A stretch of DNA of 64,000 bases from contig NZ_CP051293.1 in NCBI RefSeq assembly GCF_013170805.1, forward strand, positions 6,144,001 to 6,208,000. Reading direction: 5' to 3'. The position numbers and the translations under genes were made by a program. Below the pieces are notes generated by a model. The model was not told the origin of the DNA. It saw nothing but the letters and a program-made list of their open reading frames with translations, and did not search any database. This stretch comes from Mesorhizobium sp. NZP2077 (lineage in GTDB: Bacteria > Pseudomonadota > Alphaproteobacteria > Rhizobiales > Rhizobiaceae). This document shows, piece after piece, positions 26,402 to 34,150 of the stretch (position 1 is its first letter; the number at the start of each line of letters is the position of its first letter).

Positions 26402-27946
26402 ATGCGATCGGAAGATTTTCGGGCCGACACGAAACGGCCGTTCACCGGGGCCGAATATCTGGAGAGCCTGCGCGACGGTCGCGAGGTCTATATCAACGGC
26501 GAACGCGTCGCCGACGTCACCACGCATCCGGCGATGCGCAATTCGGCACGGTCGCTGGCACGCCTTTACGATGCGCTGCATGACCCCAAGCGGCGCGACT
26601 CCTTGACCTCGACCACCGACACCGGTTCGGGCGGCTACACGCACAAATACTTCCGCGTCGCCAAATCCTCCTCGGAGCTGGTCGAGCAGCAGACGGCGAT
26701 CGCAGAGTGGTCGCGAATGTCCTATGGCTGGATGGGGCGCACGCCCGACTACAAGGCAGCGCTTATGAACACGCTCGGCGCCAATGCCGAATGGTACGGT
26801 CAGTTCAAGGACAATGCCTTGGCTTGGCATAAGCGGGCGCAGGAGTCCGTCCTGTTCATGAACCATGCCATCGTCAACCCGCCAATCGACCGCGACAAAC
26901 CCGCCGATCAGGTCAAGGACGTCTTCGTCCATATCACCAAGGAAACCGACGCCGGCATCTATGTGTCCGGTGCCAAGGTGGTGGCGACGTCGTCGGCGCT
27001 GACCCACTACAATTTCCTGGCGCAGAGTTCGGCAACGGTGACCGAAGACCCGTCGCTGTCGGTGATGTTCATCGTACCGATGAATGCGCCGGGGATAAAG
27101 ATGTTCTGCCGGGTCTCCTACGAGCAAACCGCCAACACGGTGGGCACCCCGTTCGACTATCCGCTGTCGTCGCGCTTCGACGAGAACGACGCCATCCTGG
27201 TGCTCGACAACGTCTTCATACCCTGGGAGGACGTGCTGGTGCTGCGCGACGCGCAGAAGATACTCTCATTCCACCCGGCATCCGGCTTCATGCACGGCTA
27301 TTGCTTCCAGGGCTGCACGCGCTTTGCCGTCAAGCTCGACTTCCTTGCCGGCCTGCTGGCCAAGGCGCTGCGCGCAACCGGCGGCGACGCCTTCCGAGGC
27401 AACCAGGCGGCACTGGGCGAGGTCATCGCGCTCAGGCACATGTTCTGGAGTTTTTCCAATGCCATGGCGTACAACCCGATCCCGTGGGCGAATGGCGCGG
27501 TGCTGCCCAATCTGGAGGCTGCGCTCGCCTACCGGACCTTCATGTCGGAAGCCTATCCGCGGGTCATCGACACGGTGCGCCGGGTCATCGCCTCGGGTCT
27601 GATCTACCTCCCCTCCTCGGCCAAGGATTTCGGCAATCCGGAGATCGACCGCTATCTGGCGCAATATGTGCGCGGATCCGGCGACATGGGCCACATAGAA
27701 CGCATCAAGATCATGAAGCTGTTGTGGGACGCGACCGGCACCGAGTTCGGCGGCCGCCACGCGCTCTACGAGCTCAACTATGCCGGCGCGCCGGAAGAGG
27801 TGCGGCTGCAGGTGCTGAAGGGCGCCGAACGCAGCGGACGGCTGAAGACGATGGAGGAACTGGTCGATACCTGCATGGCCGACTACGACGAGAAGGGTTG
27901 GACCGGCGACACCTGGCTGCCGGCGTTGCCGGCCAATGCGGACTAA
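26402..27946 (+). CDS. hpaB: 4-hydroxyphenylacetate 3-monooxygenase, oxygenase component
   Basis: 514 residues. The start 'MRSEDFRADTKRPFTGAEYL' mirrors E. coli HpaB; GGAGG lies 6 nt upstream of this ATG, and the ATG one codon before is an alternative. Family landmarks include 'GRTPDYKAA', 'NHAIVNPPIDR', 'GAKVVATSSALTHYNF', 'YPLSSRFDENDAILVLDNVFIPWEDVLVLRD' and 'RGSGDMGHIERIKIMKLLWDATGTEFGGRH'. The FADH2-using enzyme hydroxylates 4-hydroxyphenylacetate to 3,4-dihydroxyphenylacetate (homoprotocatechuate). It needs reduced flavin from HpaC, encoded 8 nt downstream. First enzyme of the pathway in this cluster. Confidence 0.96.
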   Translation: MRSEDFRADTKRPFTGAEYLESLRDGREVYINGERVADVTTHPAMRNSARSLARLYDALHDPKRRDSLTSTTDTGSGGYTHKYFRVAKSSSELVEQQTAIAEWSRMSYGWMGRTPDYKAALMNTLGANAEWYGQFKDNALAWHKRAQESVLFMNHAIVNPPIDRDKPADQVKDVFVHITKETDAGIYVSGAKVVATSSALTHYNFLAQSSATVTEDPSLSVMFIVPMNAPGIKMFCRVSYEQTANTVGTPFDYPLSSRFDENDAILVLDNVFIPWEDVLVLRDAQKILSFHPASGFMHGYCFQGCTRFAVKLDFLAGLLAKALRATGGDAFRGNQAALGEVIALRHMFWSFSNAMAYNPIPWANGAVLPNLEAALAYRTFMSEAYPRVIDTVRRVIASGLIYLPSSAKDFGNPEIDRYLAQYVRGSGDMGHIERIKIMKLLWDATGTEFGGRHALYELNYAGAPEEVRLQVLKGAERSGRLKTMEELVDTCMADYDEKGWTGDTWLPALPANAD

Positions 27947-27954
27947 GGCCGGCC

Positions 27955-28464
27955 ATGGAGACGCAGGTCGCAAGGCTCGAATTCCGTGACGCAATGGCGC
28001 GCGTCTGTGCCCCGGTCAACATAGTCACCACCGATGGTCCGGCCGGTCGCGGCGGTTTCACCGCGACCGCCATGTGCAGCGTGTCCGACGATCCGCCAAC
28101 GCTGCTCATCTGCATGAACGAGCGCTCGGCGCAGACTGGTCTGTTCCTCGCCAACCGGCGCTTCTGCGTCAACGTGCTGACGCAGGCCCATATGCATCTG
28201 GCGGCGAAGTTCGCCGGAGCGATCCGTGACATGACCGAGCGCTATCGTTCCGCGCGATGGCACACGATGCCGTCCGGCACGCCGGCGCTGCTGGACGCCA
28301 TCGTCAGCTTCGACTGCGAGATCGGCGAGGTGAACCGGGTCGGCACGCACAATGTGATGTTCGGTCGCGTTGTCGACATCCGTCACGGCAGCGGTGAAGC
28401 CGCGTTGCTCTATGTCGATCGCAACTACGTGCAGCCGACAGCCTTGGGGAGTTTTGGTGGGTGA
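27955..28464 (+). CDS. hpaC: Flavin reductase component of 4-HPA 3-monooxygenase
   Basis: 169 residues from the ATG at 27955. It has the flavin reductase (FMN_red/HpaC) fold landmarks: 'FRDAMARVCAPVNIVTTDGPAGRGGFTATAMCSVSDDPPTLLICMNERSA', 'FCVNVLTQAHMHLAAKFAG', and 'IGEVNRVGTHNVMFGRVVDI' with the Gly-Thr-His motif. It reduces flavin with NADH and hands it to HpaB. It follows hpaB by 8 nt and ends in a hairpin region facing hpaR. Confidence 0.95.
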   Translation: METQVARLEFRDAMARVCAPVNIVTTDGPAGRGGFTATAMCSVSDDPPTLLICMNERSAQTGLFLANRRFCVNVLTQAHMHLAAKFAGAIRDMTERYRSARWHTMPSGTPALLDAIVSFDCEIGEVNRVGTHNVMFGRVVDIRHGSGEAALLYVDRNYVQPTALGSFGG

Positions 28465-28470
28465 GGAGCG

Positions 28471-28538
28471 GTCCGCGCAGCGGACGAAAAGCCAATTGCT
28501 TGGCTTTTAGAGCGACGAACGCCCCTTTGCGAGGGGCG
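28471..28538. terminator. Three consecutive hairpins between hpaC and hpaR
   Basis: Three perfect inverted repeats follow each other: GTCCGC/GCGGAC (28471-28485), AAAAGCCAA/TTGGCTTTT (28487-28508, 4-base loop) and CGCCCCT/AGGGGCG (28520-28538). The middle one carries A and T runs at its ends and works as an intrinsic terminator on either strand. The genes on both sides converge here. Confidence 0.75.
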
Positions 28539-28545
28539 AGCAGGG

Positions 28546-28989
28546 TCAAGATTGATCCGTAGACGACTCCGTCTGGATCAGGCTCTCCAGCAGGTCGAGC
28601 AGGCGTTCCTGCTGCTCGGCGCCGTAGCGGTGCTCGATTGCTTCATAAATGGCGGTGCGCTCCGGCGACAGATCCTCGATCAGCGCCAGCCCCGCCGACC
28701 TGATGGCGAGCCGAGCCCTGCGCCCGTCGCCCTTGACCTTGTTGCGGGAGATGAACCGCCGCTCCTCCATCGTCTTGATGATGCGGGTGAGACTCGGCGG
28801 CAGGATGGAGGCGCGATTGGCAAGTTCAGTGGCCTCGAGCGGACCGGATTCGGCGAGCACACGCAGCACGCGCCACTGCTGTTCGGTGATATCGTGACGG
28901 GCGAGCATCGGCCGGAAATGCGTCATGATCACTTCGCGGGCGCGCAGAAGAGCCATCGGCAATGAGCGGCGGGTGCTGGGCGGTAGCAA
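28546..28989 (-). CDS. hpaR: MarR family repressor of homoprotocatechuate degradation
   Basis: 147 residues with a TTG start at 28989, chosen because GGAG is 8 nt upstream and the length matches HpaR (about 148). An ATG at 29130 would add 47 unusual residues. The core reads 'MALLRAREVIMTHFRPMLARHDITEQQWRVLRVLAESGPLEATELANRASILPPSLTRIIKTMEERRFI', the HpaR-type winged helix. HpaR represses the meta-cleavage operon until 3,4-dihydroxyphenylacetate or a related compound is present. It is divergent from hpaF, and matching operator boxes occur at 29.14, 29.29 and 50.57 kb. Confidence 0.9.
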   Translation of the reverse strand: MLPPSTRRSLPMALLRAREVIMTHFRPMLARHDITEQQWRVLRVLAESGPLEATELANRASILPPSLTRIIKTMEERRFISRNKVKGDGRRARLAIRSAGLALIEDLSPERTAIYEAIEHRYGAEQQERLLDLLESLIQTESSTDQS

Positions 28990-29132
28990 GGTCAGGTCTC
29001 CGAAAATCCGGTTCCAGTTCAGACTCGCAATGCGAATGAAATCCGGATCGCAGCTATATCCGCGATTTTGCCGGGAGCGGCAATCCCGCCCGGGCGTGGG
29101 TCCTGACAGAAAACGACGCTTCACATTCAATT

Positions 29133-29179
29133 GTCAAGATACAATTTACATGTTAATCATAAAAGATCAGAGACGCCGG
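29133..29179 (+). repeat. Upstream copy of a duplicated promoter-operator block
   Basis: About 47 bp here match 29278-29324 with roughly nine differences and no gaps, starting at GTC.AGAT and running through the TTTACATGTTAAT core to GACGCC. The copy nearer hpaF is the better palindrome. This upstream copy may serve as the hpaR operator or be a decayed second promoter for the hpaF operon. Confidence 0.7.
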
Positions 29180-29264
29180 TGGTGAGGGCAGCAGATACCC
29201 TCACCACACGCAGCTCATTTCGGGAATCTCGACGTCGAATTTACCGGGATCAAACGAAAAGCGC

Positions 29265-29306
29265 TTGACTCTCGATCGTCGAGATGTAATTTACATGTTA
29301 ATTACA
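29265..29306 (+). promoter_or_regulatory. hpaF promoter with HpaR-type operator
   Basis: TTGACT (29265-29270) is a good -35, and a TAATTT-like -10 lies 16 bp later. The -10 is embedded in a 22-bp palindrome (29285-29306) whose two halves, TGTAATTTACA and TGTAATTAACA, differ at one position. The overlap fits repression by a dimeric MarR protein such as HpaR, encoded divergently. Confidence 0.72.
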
Positions 29307-29335
29307 AAAGACCGGCGACGCCTGCGGAGGAACCC

Positions 29336-29722
29336 TTGCCACACATGGCGATTGAATATTCCGCGAATCTCGACGCCAACGTCGACATGAGCGAGCTTTG
29401 CGCGCTGGTCGCGCGCACCATTCTCGCAACCGGCTTGTTCGAGCCGGGTGCGGTCAGGGTGCGCGCCTTTGGTGCCAAGGCCTATGCGATTGCCGACCGC
29501 CTGCCCGAGAACGGCTTCATCGACATGAACCTCCGCATCGGCAAGGGCCGCAGCGCCGAGGAAAAGAAGCTCGCCGGCGAAGCTATCTTCGCAGCCGTCT
29601 CGAAGCATCTCGCATCGCTTTTTGCGACGCCGCATTTCGCACTGTCTCTGGAGATTCGCGAGATCGACGCCGAACTGAGCTGGAAGAAGAATGCCATCCA
29701 CCCGCGTCTGCGCGGTAGGTGA
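29336..29722 (+). CDS. hpaF: 5-carboxymethyl-2-hydroxymuconate delta-isomerase
   Basis: 128 residues with a TTG start at 29336 and GGAGG 5 nt upstream. The TTG start gives 'MPHMAIEYSANL', so removal of Met exposes Pro1, the catalytic base of the tautomerase/CHMI family; starting at the later ATG would lose it. Other landmarks: 'FIDMNLRIGKGRSAEEKKLAGEAIF' and 'FALSLEIREID'. It isomerises 5-carboxymethyl-2-hydroxymuconate to 5-oxo-pent-3-ene-1,2,5-tricarboxylate in homoprotocatechuate meta-cleavage. First gene of the plus-strand hpa operon, 28 nt before hpaE. Confidence 0.92.
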   Translation: MPHMAIEYSANLDANVDMSELCALVARTILATGLFEPGAVRVRAFGAKAYAIADRLPENGFIDMNLRIGKGRSAEEKKLAGEAIFAAVSKHLASLFATPHFALSLEIREIDAELSWKKNAIHPRLRGR

Positions 29723-29750
29723 CACAGCGGCAAATGACAGGGAAGACCCC

Positions 29751-31268
29751 ATGACCGAACTAGACGACAATCTCAAGAAGGCCGAGGCCTATCTCGAGCG
29801 CTTCCGGAGCACAGGCGTGCTCAACCAGATCGGCGGCGAGGCCGTACCGGCCGCCGACGGCTCGACCTTCGAGACACTGTCGCCTGTCGACCTGCAGCCG
29901 ATCGCCAAGGTGGCGCGCGGCAAGGCCGCTGATGTCGACCGAGCCGCCAAAGCGGCAAAGGCAGCCTTCCGTGACTGGGCGGCGCTTGCCGGCGACGCCC
30001 GCAAGAAACTTCTTCACAAGATTGCCGACGCCATCGTCGCACGCGCCGAGGAGATCGCCTTCGTCGAGTGCATGGACACCGGGCAGTCGCTGAAGTTCAT
30101 GGCCAAGGCAGCGCTGCGCGGTGCCGAGAATTTTCGCTTCTTCGCCGACCGTGCGCCGGTAGCCCGCGACGGCGAGACGTTCCGCGCACCGAACCAGGTC
30201 AACATGACGACACGCGTGCCAATCGGGCCCGTCGGCGTGATCACGCCGTGGAATACGCCCTTCATGCTGTCGACATGGAAGATCGCGCCGGCACTCGCCG
30301 CCGGCTGCACGATCGTCCACAAGCCGGCCGAGTTCTCGCCGCTCACGGCACGGCTTCTGGTCGAGATCGCCGAAGAGGCCGGGCTGCCGAAGGGCGTCTG
30401 GAACCTCATCAATGGCTTTGGCGAGGACGCCGGCAAGGCACTGACCGAACACGCCGACATCAAGGCGATCGGCTTCGTCGGCGAAAGCCGCACTGGCTCG
30501 ATGATCATGAAGCAAGGCGCCGACACGCTGAAGCGCGTGCATTTTGAGCTTGGCGGCAAGAACCCGGTCATTGTCTTTGCCGACGCCGATCTCGATCGCG
30601 CCGCTGACGCGGCGGTATTCATGATCTACTCGCTGAACGGCGAGCGCTGCACCTCATCGTCCCGCTTGCTGGTCGAAGCCTCGATCTATGAAAGCTTCAC
30701 CGCCAAGGTCGCCGAAAGGGCAAAGCGCATCGTGGTCGGCCACCCGCTCGATCCGAAAACGGTCATCGGGCCCCTAATCCATCCTGTGCATGAAAAGAAG
30801 GTTCTCGAATATATCGAGATTGGCCGCTCGGAAGGCGCCACAGTTGCTGCCGGCGGTGCCAAGTTTGAGGGTCCGGGTGGTGGCAGCTATGTAAGCCCGA
30901 CGCTGTTCACCGGCGCCAACAACCGCATGCGCATTGCGCAGGAAGAAATCTTCGGACCGGTGCTGACCGCCATCCCGTTCAAGGACGAGGCCGAAGCGCT
31001 GGCGCTCGCCAATGACACGCAATACGGCCTGACCGGGTATCTCTGGACTGCGGACGTTACCCGTGCGTTCCGCTTCACCGACGCGCTCGACGCCGGCATG
31101 ATCTGGGTCAATTCCGAGAATGTGCGCCACCTGCCAACACCGTTCGGTGGCCTCAAGAATTCCGGCATCGGTCGCGATGGCGGCGATCGTTCCTTCGACT
31201 TCTACATGGAGACCAAGAACATCGCGTTCGCGACCGCAGCACACACTATCCAGAAACTTGGCGGTTGA
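29751..31268 (+). CDS. hpaE: 5-carboxymethyl-2-hydroxymuconate semialdehyde dehydrogenase
   Basis: 505 residues from the ATG at 29751 (GGAAG upstream). Aldehyde dehydrogenase motifs are complete: 'TPWNTPFMLSTWKIAPALAAGCTIVHKPAE', 'FVGESRTG', 'HFELGGKNPVIVFADADLD' with the general-base Glu, 'NGERCTSSSRLLV' with the catalytic Cys, and 'EEIFGPVL'. The 'GERCTSSSR' context is characteristic of HpaE. It oxidises the ring-cleavage semialdehyde to 5-carboxymethyl-2-hydroxymuconate with NAD. Second gene of the hpaFE-D operon. Confidence 0.94.
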   Translation: MTELDDNLKKAEAYLERFRSTGVLNQIGGEAVPAADGSTFETLSPVDLQPIAKVARGKAADVDRAAKAAKAAFRDWAALAGDARKKLLHKIADAIVARAEEIAFVECMDTGQSLKFMAKAALRGAENFRFFADRAPVARDGETFRAPNQVNMTTRVPIGPVGVITPWNTPFMLSTWKIAPALAAGCTIVHKPAEFSPLTARLLVEIAEEAGLPKGVWNLINGFGEDAGKALTEHADIKAIGFVGESRTGSMIMKQGADTLKRVHFELGGKNPVIVFADADLDRAADAAVFMIYSLNGERCTSSSRLLVEASIYESFTAKVAERAKRIVVGHPLDPKTVIGPLIHPVHEKKVLEYIEIGRSEGATVAAGGAKFEGPGGGSYVSPTLFTGANNRMRIAQEEIFGPVLTAIPFKDEAEALALANDTQYGLTGYLWTADVTRAFRFTDALDAGMIWVNSENVRHLPTPFGGLKNSGIGRDGGDRSFDFYMETKNIAFATAAHTIQKLGG

Positions 31269-31277
31269 AACGAGCGC

Positions 31278-31317
31278 TTGATCCAGATCAACTGATTAAC
31301 ATGGTAAATAAATTACC
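31278..31317 (+). promoter_or_regulatory. Possible internal promoter/operator before hpaD
   Basis: The 84-bp gap before hpaD contains TTGATC (31278-31283), then GATTAACATGGTAAAT (31295-31310), a diverged version of the HpaR-type core with one extra G, and an inverted repeat GGTAA-N5-TTACC (31303-31317). It suggests a second regulated promoter for hpaD and the genes behind it. Confidence 0.5.
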
Positions 31318-31352
31318 GTTGGTGTGCGATGGTCAACCACGGGAGGTGTATC

Positions 31353-32207
31353 ATGGGTGAAATCGTTCTCGCTGCAAAAGTCACGCACGTGCCGACAATG
31401 CTGATGTCGGAACAGTCGGGCCGCGTCTTCGGCCTGCGCAAACAAGCAATCGATGGACATATCGAAATTGCCCGTCGCGCCAAGGAACTGGGAGCTGACA
31501 CGATCGTGATCTGCGATACGCATTGGGTGGTCAATGCCGGCTACCACATCAACGCCAACAGCCATTTCGAAGGCCTGTTCACTTCAAACGAATTTCCGCA
31601 ATTCATCCAGGACATGCCGTTCAGATATGATGGCAACCCAAATCTTGGTGACCTGATCGCGGAAAAGGCGCGGGCGAAGGCCGTCTATACGCTTGCGCAC
31701 CACATCGACAGTTTGGAAGTCGAATATGGCACCCTCGTGCCGATGCACTTCATGTCTCGTTCCGGCGAATTTAAAGTCGTTTCGATTGCGGCCTGGTGCA
31801 CGGTTCACAGCCACGAATCGAGCCGCAAACTGGGCGAGGCGATCCGCGAGGCGATCGAGGAGAGTGACAGCAAGGTACTGTTGGTGGCGTCCGGGTCACT
31901 TTCCCATAAGATTTGGGCGAATGACGAATATGAAGCCAACAACGGCACTTTCACCATTTCGTCGGAGTTCAATCACCAGGTCGATTTGCGCGTGCTGGAG
32001 CTGTGGCAGAGGGGCGAAATCGCAACCTTCCTGAAGATGCTCGGTGACTACGCAAACTTCTGCTGCGGCGAAGGCTCGATGCACGACACCGCCATGATGT
32101 TCGGCGCCCTGGGATGGGACAAATATACCGGCAGAGGCGAGCTGATCGGCGAATATTTTCCAAGTTCGGGCACCGGTCAGGCGAATGTCGTCTTCCCGGT
32201 CAAATGA
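31353..32207 (+). CDS. hpaD: 3,4-dihydroxyphenylacetate 2,3-dioxygenase, LigB (class III extradiol) type
   Basis: 284 residues from the ATG at 31353 (GGAGG upstream). It aligns end to end with E. coli HpaD: 'MGEIVLAAKVTHVPTM' with His12, 'DTHWVVNAGYHINANSHFEGLFTSNEFP', 'EYGTLVPMHFM', 'CTVHSHESSRKLGEAI', 'LLVASGSLSHKIW', and 'GEGSMHDTAMMFGALGWDKY...FPSSGTGQANVVFP'. The iron-dependent enzyme cleaves the homoprotocatechuate ring next to the hydroxyls to give carboxymethyl-hydroxymuconic semialdehyde, the substrate of HpaE. It is followed by an unrelated enzyme that is expected to do the same reaction. Confidence 0.95.
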   Translation: MGEIVLAAKVTHVPTMLMSEQSGRVFGLRKQAIDGHIEIARRAKELGADTIVICDTHWVVNAGYHINANSHFEGLFTSNEFPQFIQDMPFRYDGNPNLGDLIAEKARAKAVYTLAHHIDSLEVEYGTLVPMHFMSRSGEFKVVSIAAWCTVHSHESSRKLGEAIREAIEESDSKVLLVASGSLSHKIWANDEYEANNGTFTISSEFNHQVDLRVLELWQRGEIATFLKMLGDYANFCCGEGSMHDTAMMFGALGWDKYTGRGELIGEYFPSSGTGQANVVFPVK

Positions 32208-32259
32208 AAACCCACGCGGCGGCATTGTCCGTCGCCAAGACAACTAGTGGAGGAAATTC

Positions 32260-33240
32260 ATGTCGCTGCCGAAACCCAATCTCTACCCGCCGTTCAACAT
32301 CGTGCGGCTCAGCCATGTCGAGCTTTGCGTCACCGATCTTTCGAAGTCCCGCGCATTCTATGTCGATACACTCGGCCTGCAGGTAACAGACGAGACTTCG
32401 GACGCCATCTATCTCCGCGCAATGGAGGAGCGCGGCCATCACTGCGTCGTGCTGAGGAAATCCAATAAGGCGGAAGCGCGAGATCTGGGCTTCAAGGTCT
32501 TTTCCGAAGAAGATCTCGACAAGGCCGACCATTTCTTCAAAGGTAAGGGCCTGCCGGTGGAATGGGTGGAACGGCCCTACCAGTCACGAACCTTCCGCAC
32601 CCGCGATCCGCACGGCATTCCGCTCGAATTCTACTCGAAAATGGACCGCCTGCCGCCGATTCACCAGAAATATGCGCTCTACAAAGGCGTTAAACCGCTG
32701 CGCATCGACCACTTCAACTGCTTCTCGCCCAATGTTGATGAATCAGTGGCGTTCTACAACGAGCTTGGTTTTCGCGTCACCGAGTACACCGAGGATGAAG
32801 CGACCGGGAAGCTGTGGGCGGCCTGGACGCACCGCAAGGGCGGCGTCCACGACATCGCCTTCACCAACGGCATCGGCCCACGCCTGCACCACGTCGCCTT
32901 CTGGGTGCCGACGCCGCTCAACATCATCGACCTGCTCGACCTGATGGCGACAACCGGCTGGCTGCCGAATATCGAACGTGGCCCCGGCCGGCACGGCATC
33001 TCCAACGCCTTCTTCCTCTACATCCGCGACCCCGACAATCATCGCATCGAGATCTACTGCTCGGATTACCAGACCGTCGATCCCGATCTCGAGCCGATCA
33101 AATGGGACCTGACGGATCCACAGCGCCAGACGCTTTGGGGCGCGCCGGCGCCAAAAAGCTGGTTCGAGGAAGGCAGCGTCTTTGCCGGCGTCGAGCCTCG
33201 CAGGTCCGACCTGGCGGCTTCGCCGATCGTGGCGCCGTGA
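32260..33240 (+). CDS. 3,4-dihydroxyphenylacetate 2,3-dioxygenase, VOC (class I extradiol) type
   Basis: 326 residues, two vicinal-oxygen-chelate modules (about residues 15-125 and 148-270). The catalytic module has 'LRIDHFNCF' (His151), 'GGVHDIAFT' (His197), 'RLHHVAFWV' (His210/211) and 'NHRIEIYCSDY' (Glu264): the two-His-one-Glu metal site plus active-site His of Brevibacterium/Arthrobacter homoprotocatechuate 2,3-dioxygenase, in matching order and near-matching spacing. It uses Fe(II) or Mn(II) to cleave the same substrate as HpaD but has an unrelated fold. It starts 52 nt after hpaD with its own GGAGG site. Confidence 0.92.
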   Translation: MSLPKPNLYPPFNIVRLSHVELCVTDLSKSRAFYVDTLGLQVTDETSDAIYLRAMEERGHHCVVLRKSNKAEARDLGFKVFSEEDLDKADHFFKGKGLPVEWVERPYQSRTFRTRDPHGIPLEFYSKMDRLPPIHQKYALYKGVKPLRIDHFNCFSPNVDESVAFYNELGFRVTEYTEDEATGKLWAAWTHRKGGVHDIAFTNGIGPRLHHVAFWVPTPLNIIDLLDLMATTGWLPNIERGPGRHGISNAFFLYIRDPDNHRIEIYCSDYQTVDPDLEPIKWDLTDPQRQTLWGAPAPKSWFEEGSVFAGVEPRRSDLAASPIVAP

Positions 33241-33274
33241 TGCGAACAAAGACAGGCGTGATGGGGAAATCAGC

Positions 33275-34150
33275 ATGACGGCACGGGCACGGCTGGCGAC
33301 ATTCACCATCGGTGGCAAACAGCGCTACGGTGCGATTACCGGCAACGGCGTCGTCGACCTGTCGGCGCGCCATGGCCAATGGCCGACATTGCGCGAAGTC
33401 ATCGAGGCCGACGCCTTGCAGCGCCTGGCCGAGGAAGCCGACGCCTTCGCCGCCGACTTCCCGCTCGACGCCATCACCTACGAAATCCCTGTCCCCTCGC
33501 CGGAAAAGATCATCTGCGTCGGGGTCAATTTTCCCGACCGCAACGAAGAGTACAAGGACGGCCAGGCGGCACCGGGGAACCCGTCGCTGTTCGTCCGCTT
33601 CCCGCGCTCCTTCGTCGGCCATGGCACTCCGCTGGTGCGGCCGCCGGAATCGCCGCAGCTCGACTATGAGGGTGAGATCGTCATCGTCATCGGCAAGGCC
33701 GGACGGCGCATCCCCGAGACCAGTGCGCTGGACCACATCGCAGCACTGTCGCTGTGCAATGAAGGCACCATCCGTGACTGGGTCCGCCACGCCAAGTTCA
33801 ACGTCACCCAGGGCAAGAATTTCGACCGCAGCGGTTCGATCGGCCCGTGGCTGGTGCCGTTCACAAATGAGGCGCAGATTGCCGACATCGCGCTGACCAC
33901 CCGCGTCAATGGTGAGCTGCGGCAGCAGGACCGCACCAGCCGTATGATCTTTTCCTTCCGCAAGATCATCAACTATGTCTCGACCTTCACCACGCTGGTG
34001 CCAGGCGACGTCATCGTCACCGGCACGCCAACCGGCGCCGGCGCCCGCTTCGAGCCGCCGATCTGGCTGAAGCCGGGTGATGTCATCGAGGTCGAGGCCG
34101 ACGGCATCGGCCTGCTGCGCAACGGCGTCGTCGACGAAGGGACAGCATGA
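33275..34150 (+). CDS. hpaG: FAH-family hydroxyheptadienedioate isomerase / OPET decarboxylase
   Basis: 291 residues from the ATG at 33275 (GGGG 8 nt upstream). A 70-80 residue N-terminal extension precedes a fumarylacetoacetate-hydrolase fold: 'KIICVGVNFPDRNEEYKDG', 'LDYEGEIVIVIGKAGRRIPE' with the metal-binding Glu pair, 'NEGTIRDWVRHAKFNVTQGKNFDRSG', and 'TGTPTGAGARFEPPIWLKPGDVIEVE'. E. coli HpaG is a two-domain protein for decarboxylation and isomerisation; here only one FAH domain is present. It either does both steps or relies on another gene. It overlaps hpaH by 4 nt. Confidence 0.88.
   Translation: MTARARLATFTIGGKQRYGAITGNGVVDLSARHGQWPTLREVIEADALQRLAEEADAFAADFPLDAITYEIPVPSPEKIICVGVNFPDRNEEYKDGQAAPGNPSLFVRFPRSFVGHGTPLVRPPESPQLDYEGEIVIVIGKAGRRIPETSALDHIAALSLCNEGTIRDWVRHAKFNVTQGKNFDRSGSIGPWLVPFTNEAQIADIALTTRVNGELRQQDRTSRMIFSFRKIINYVSTFTTLVPGDVIVTGTPTGAGARFEPPIWLKPGDVIEVEADGIGLLRNGVVDEGTA

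Noticed and set aside
28990..29130. Longer HpaR starting at the ATG at 29130
   Set aside because: The extra 47 residues do not resemble the family and the start lies beside the operator block. The TTG at 28989 has a well-spaced GGAG and gives the normal HpaR length.
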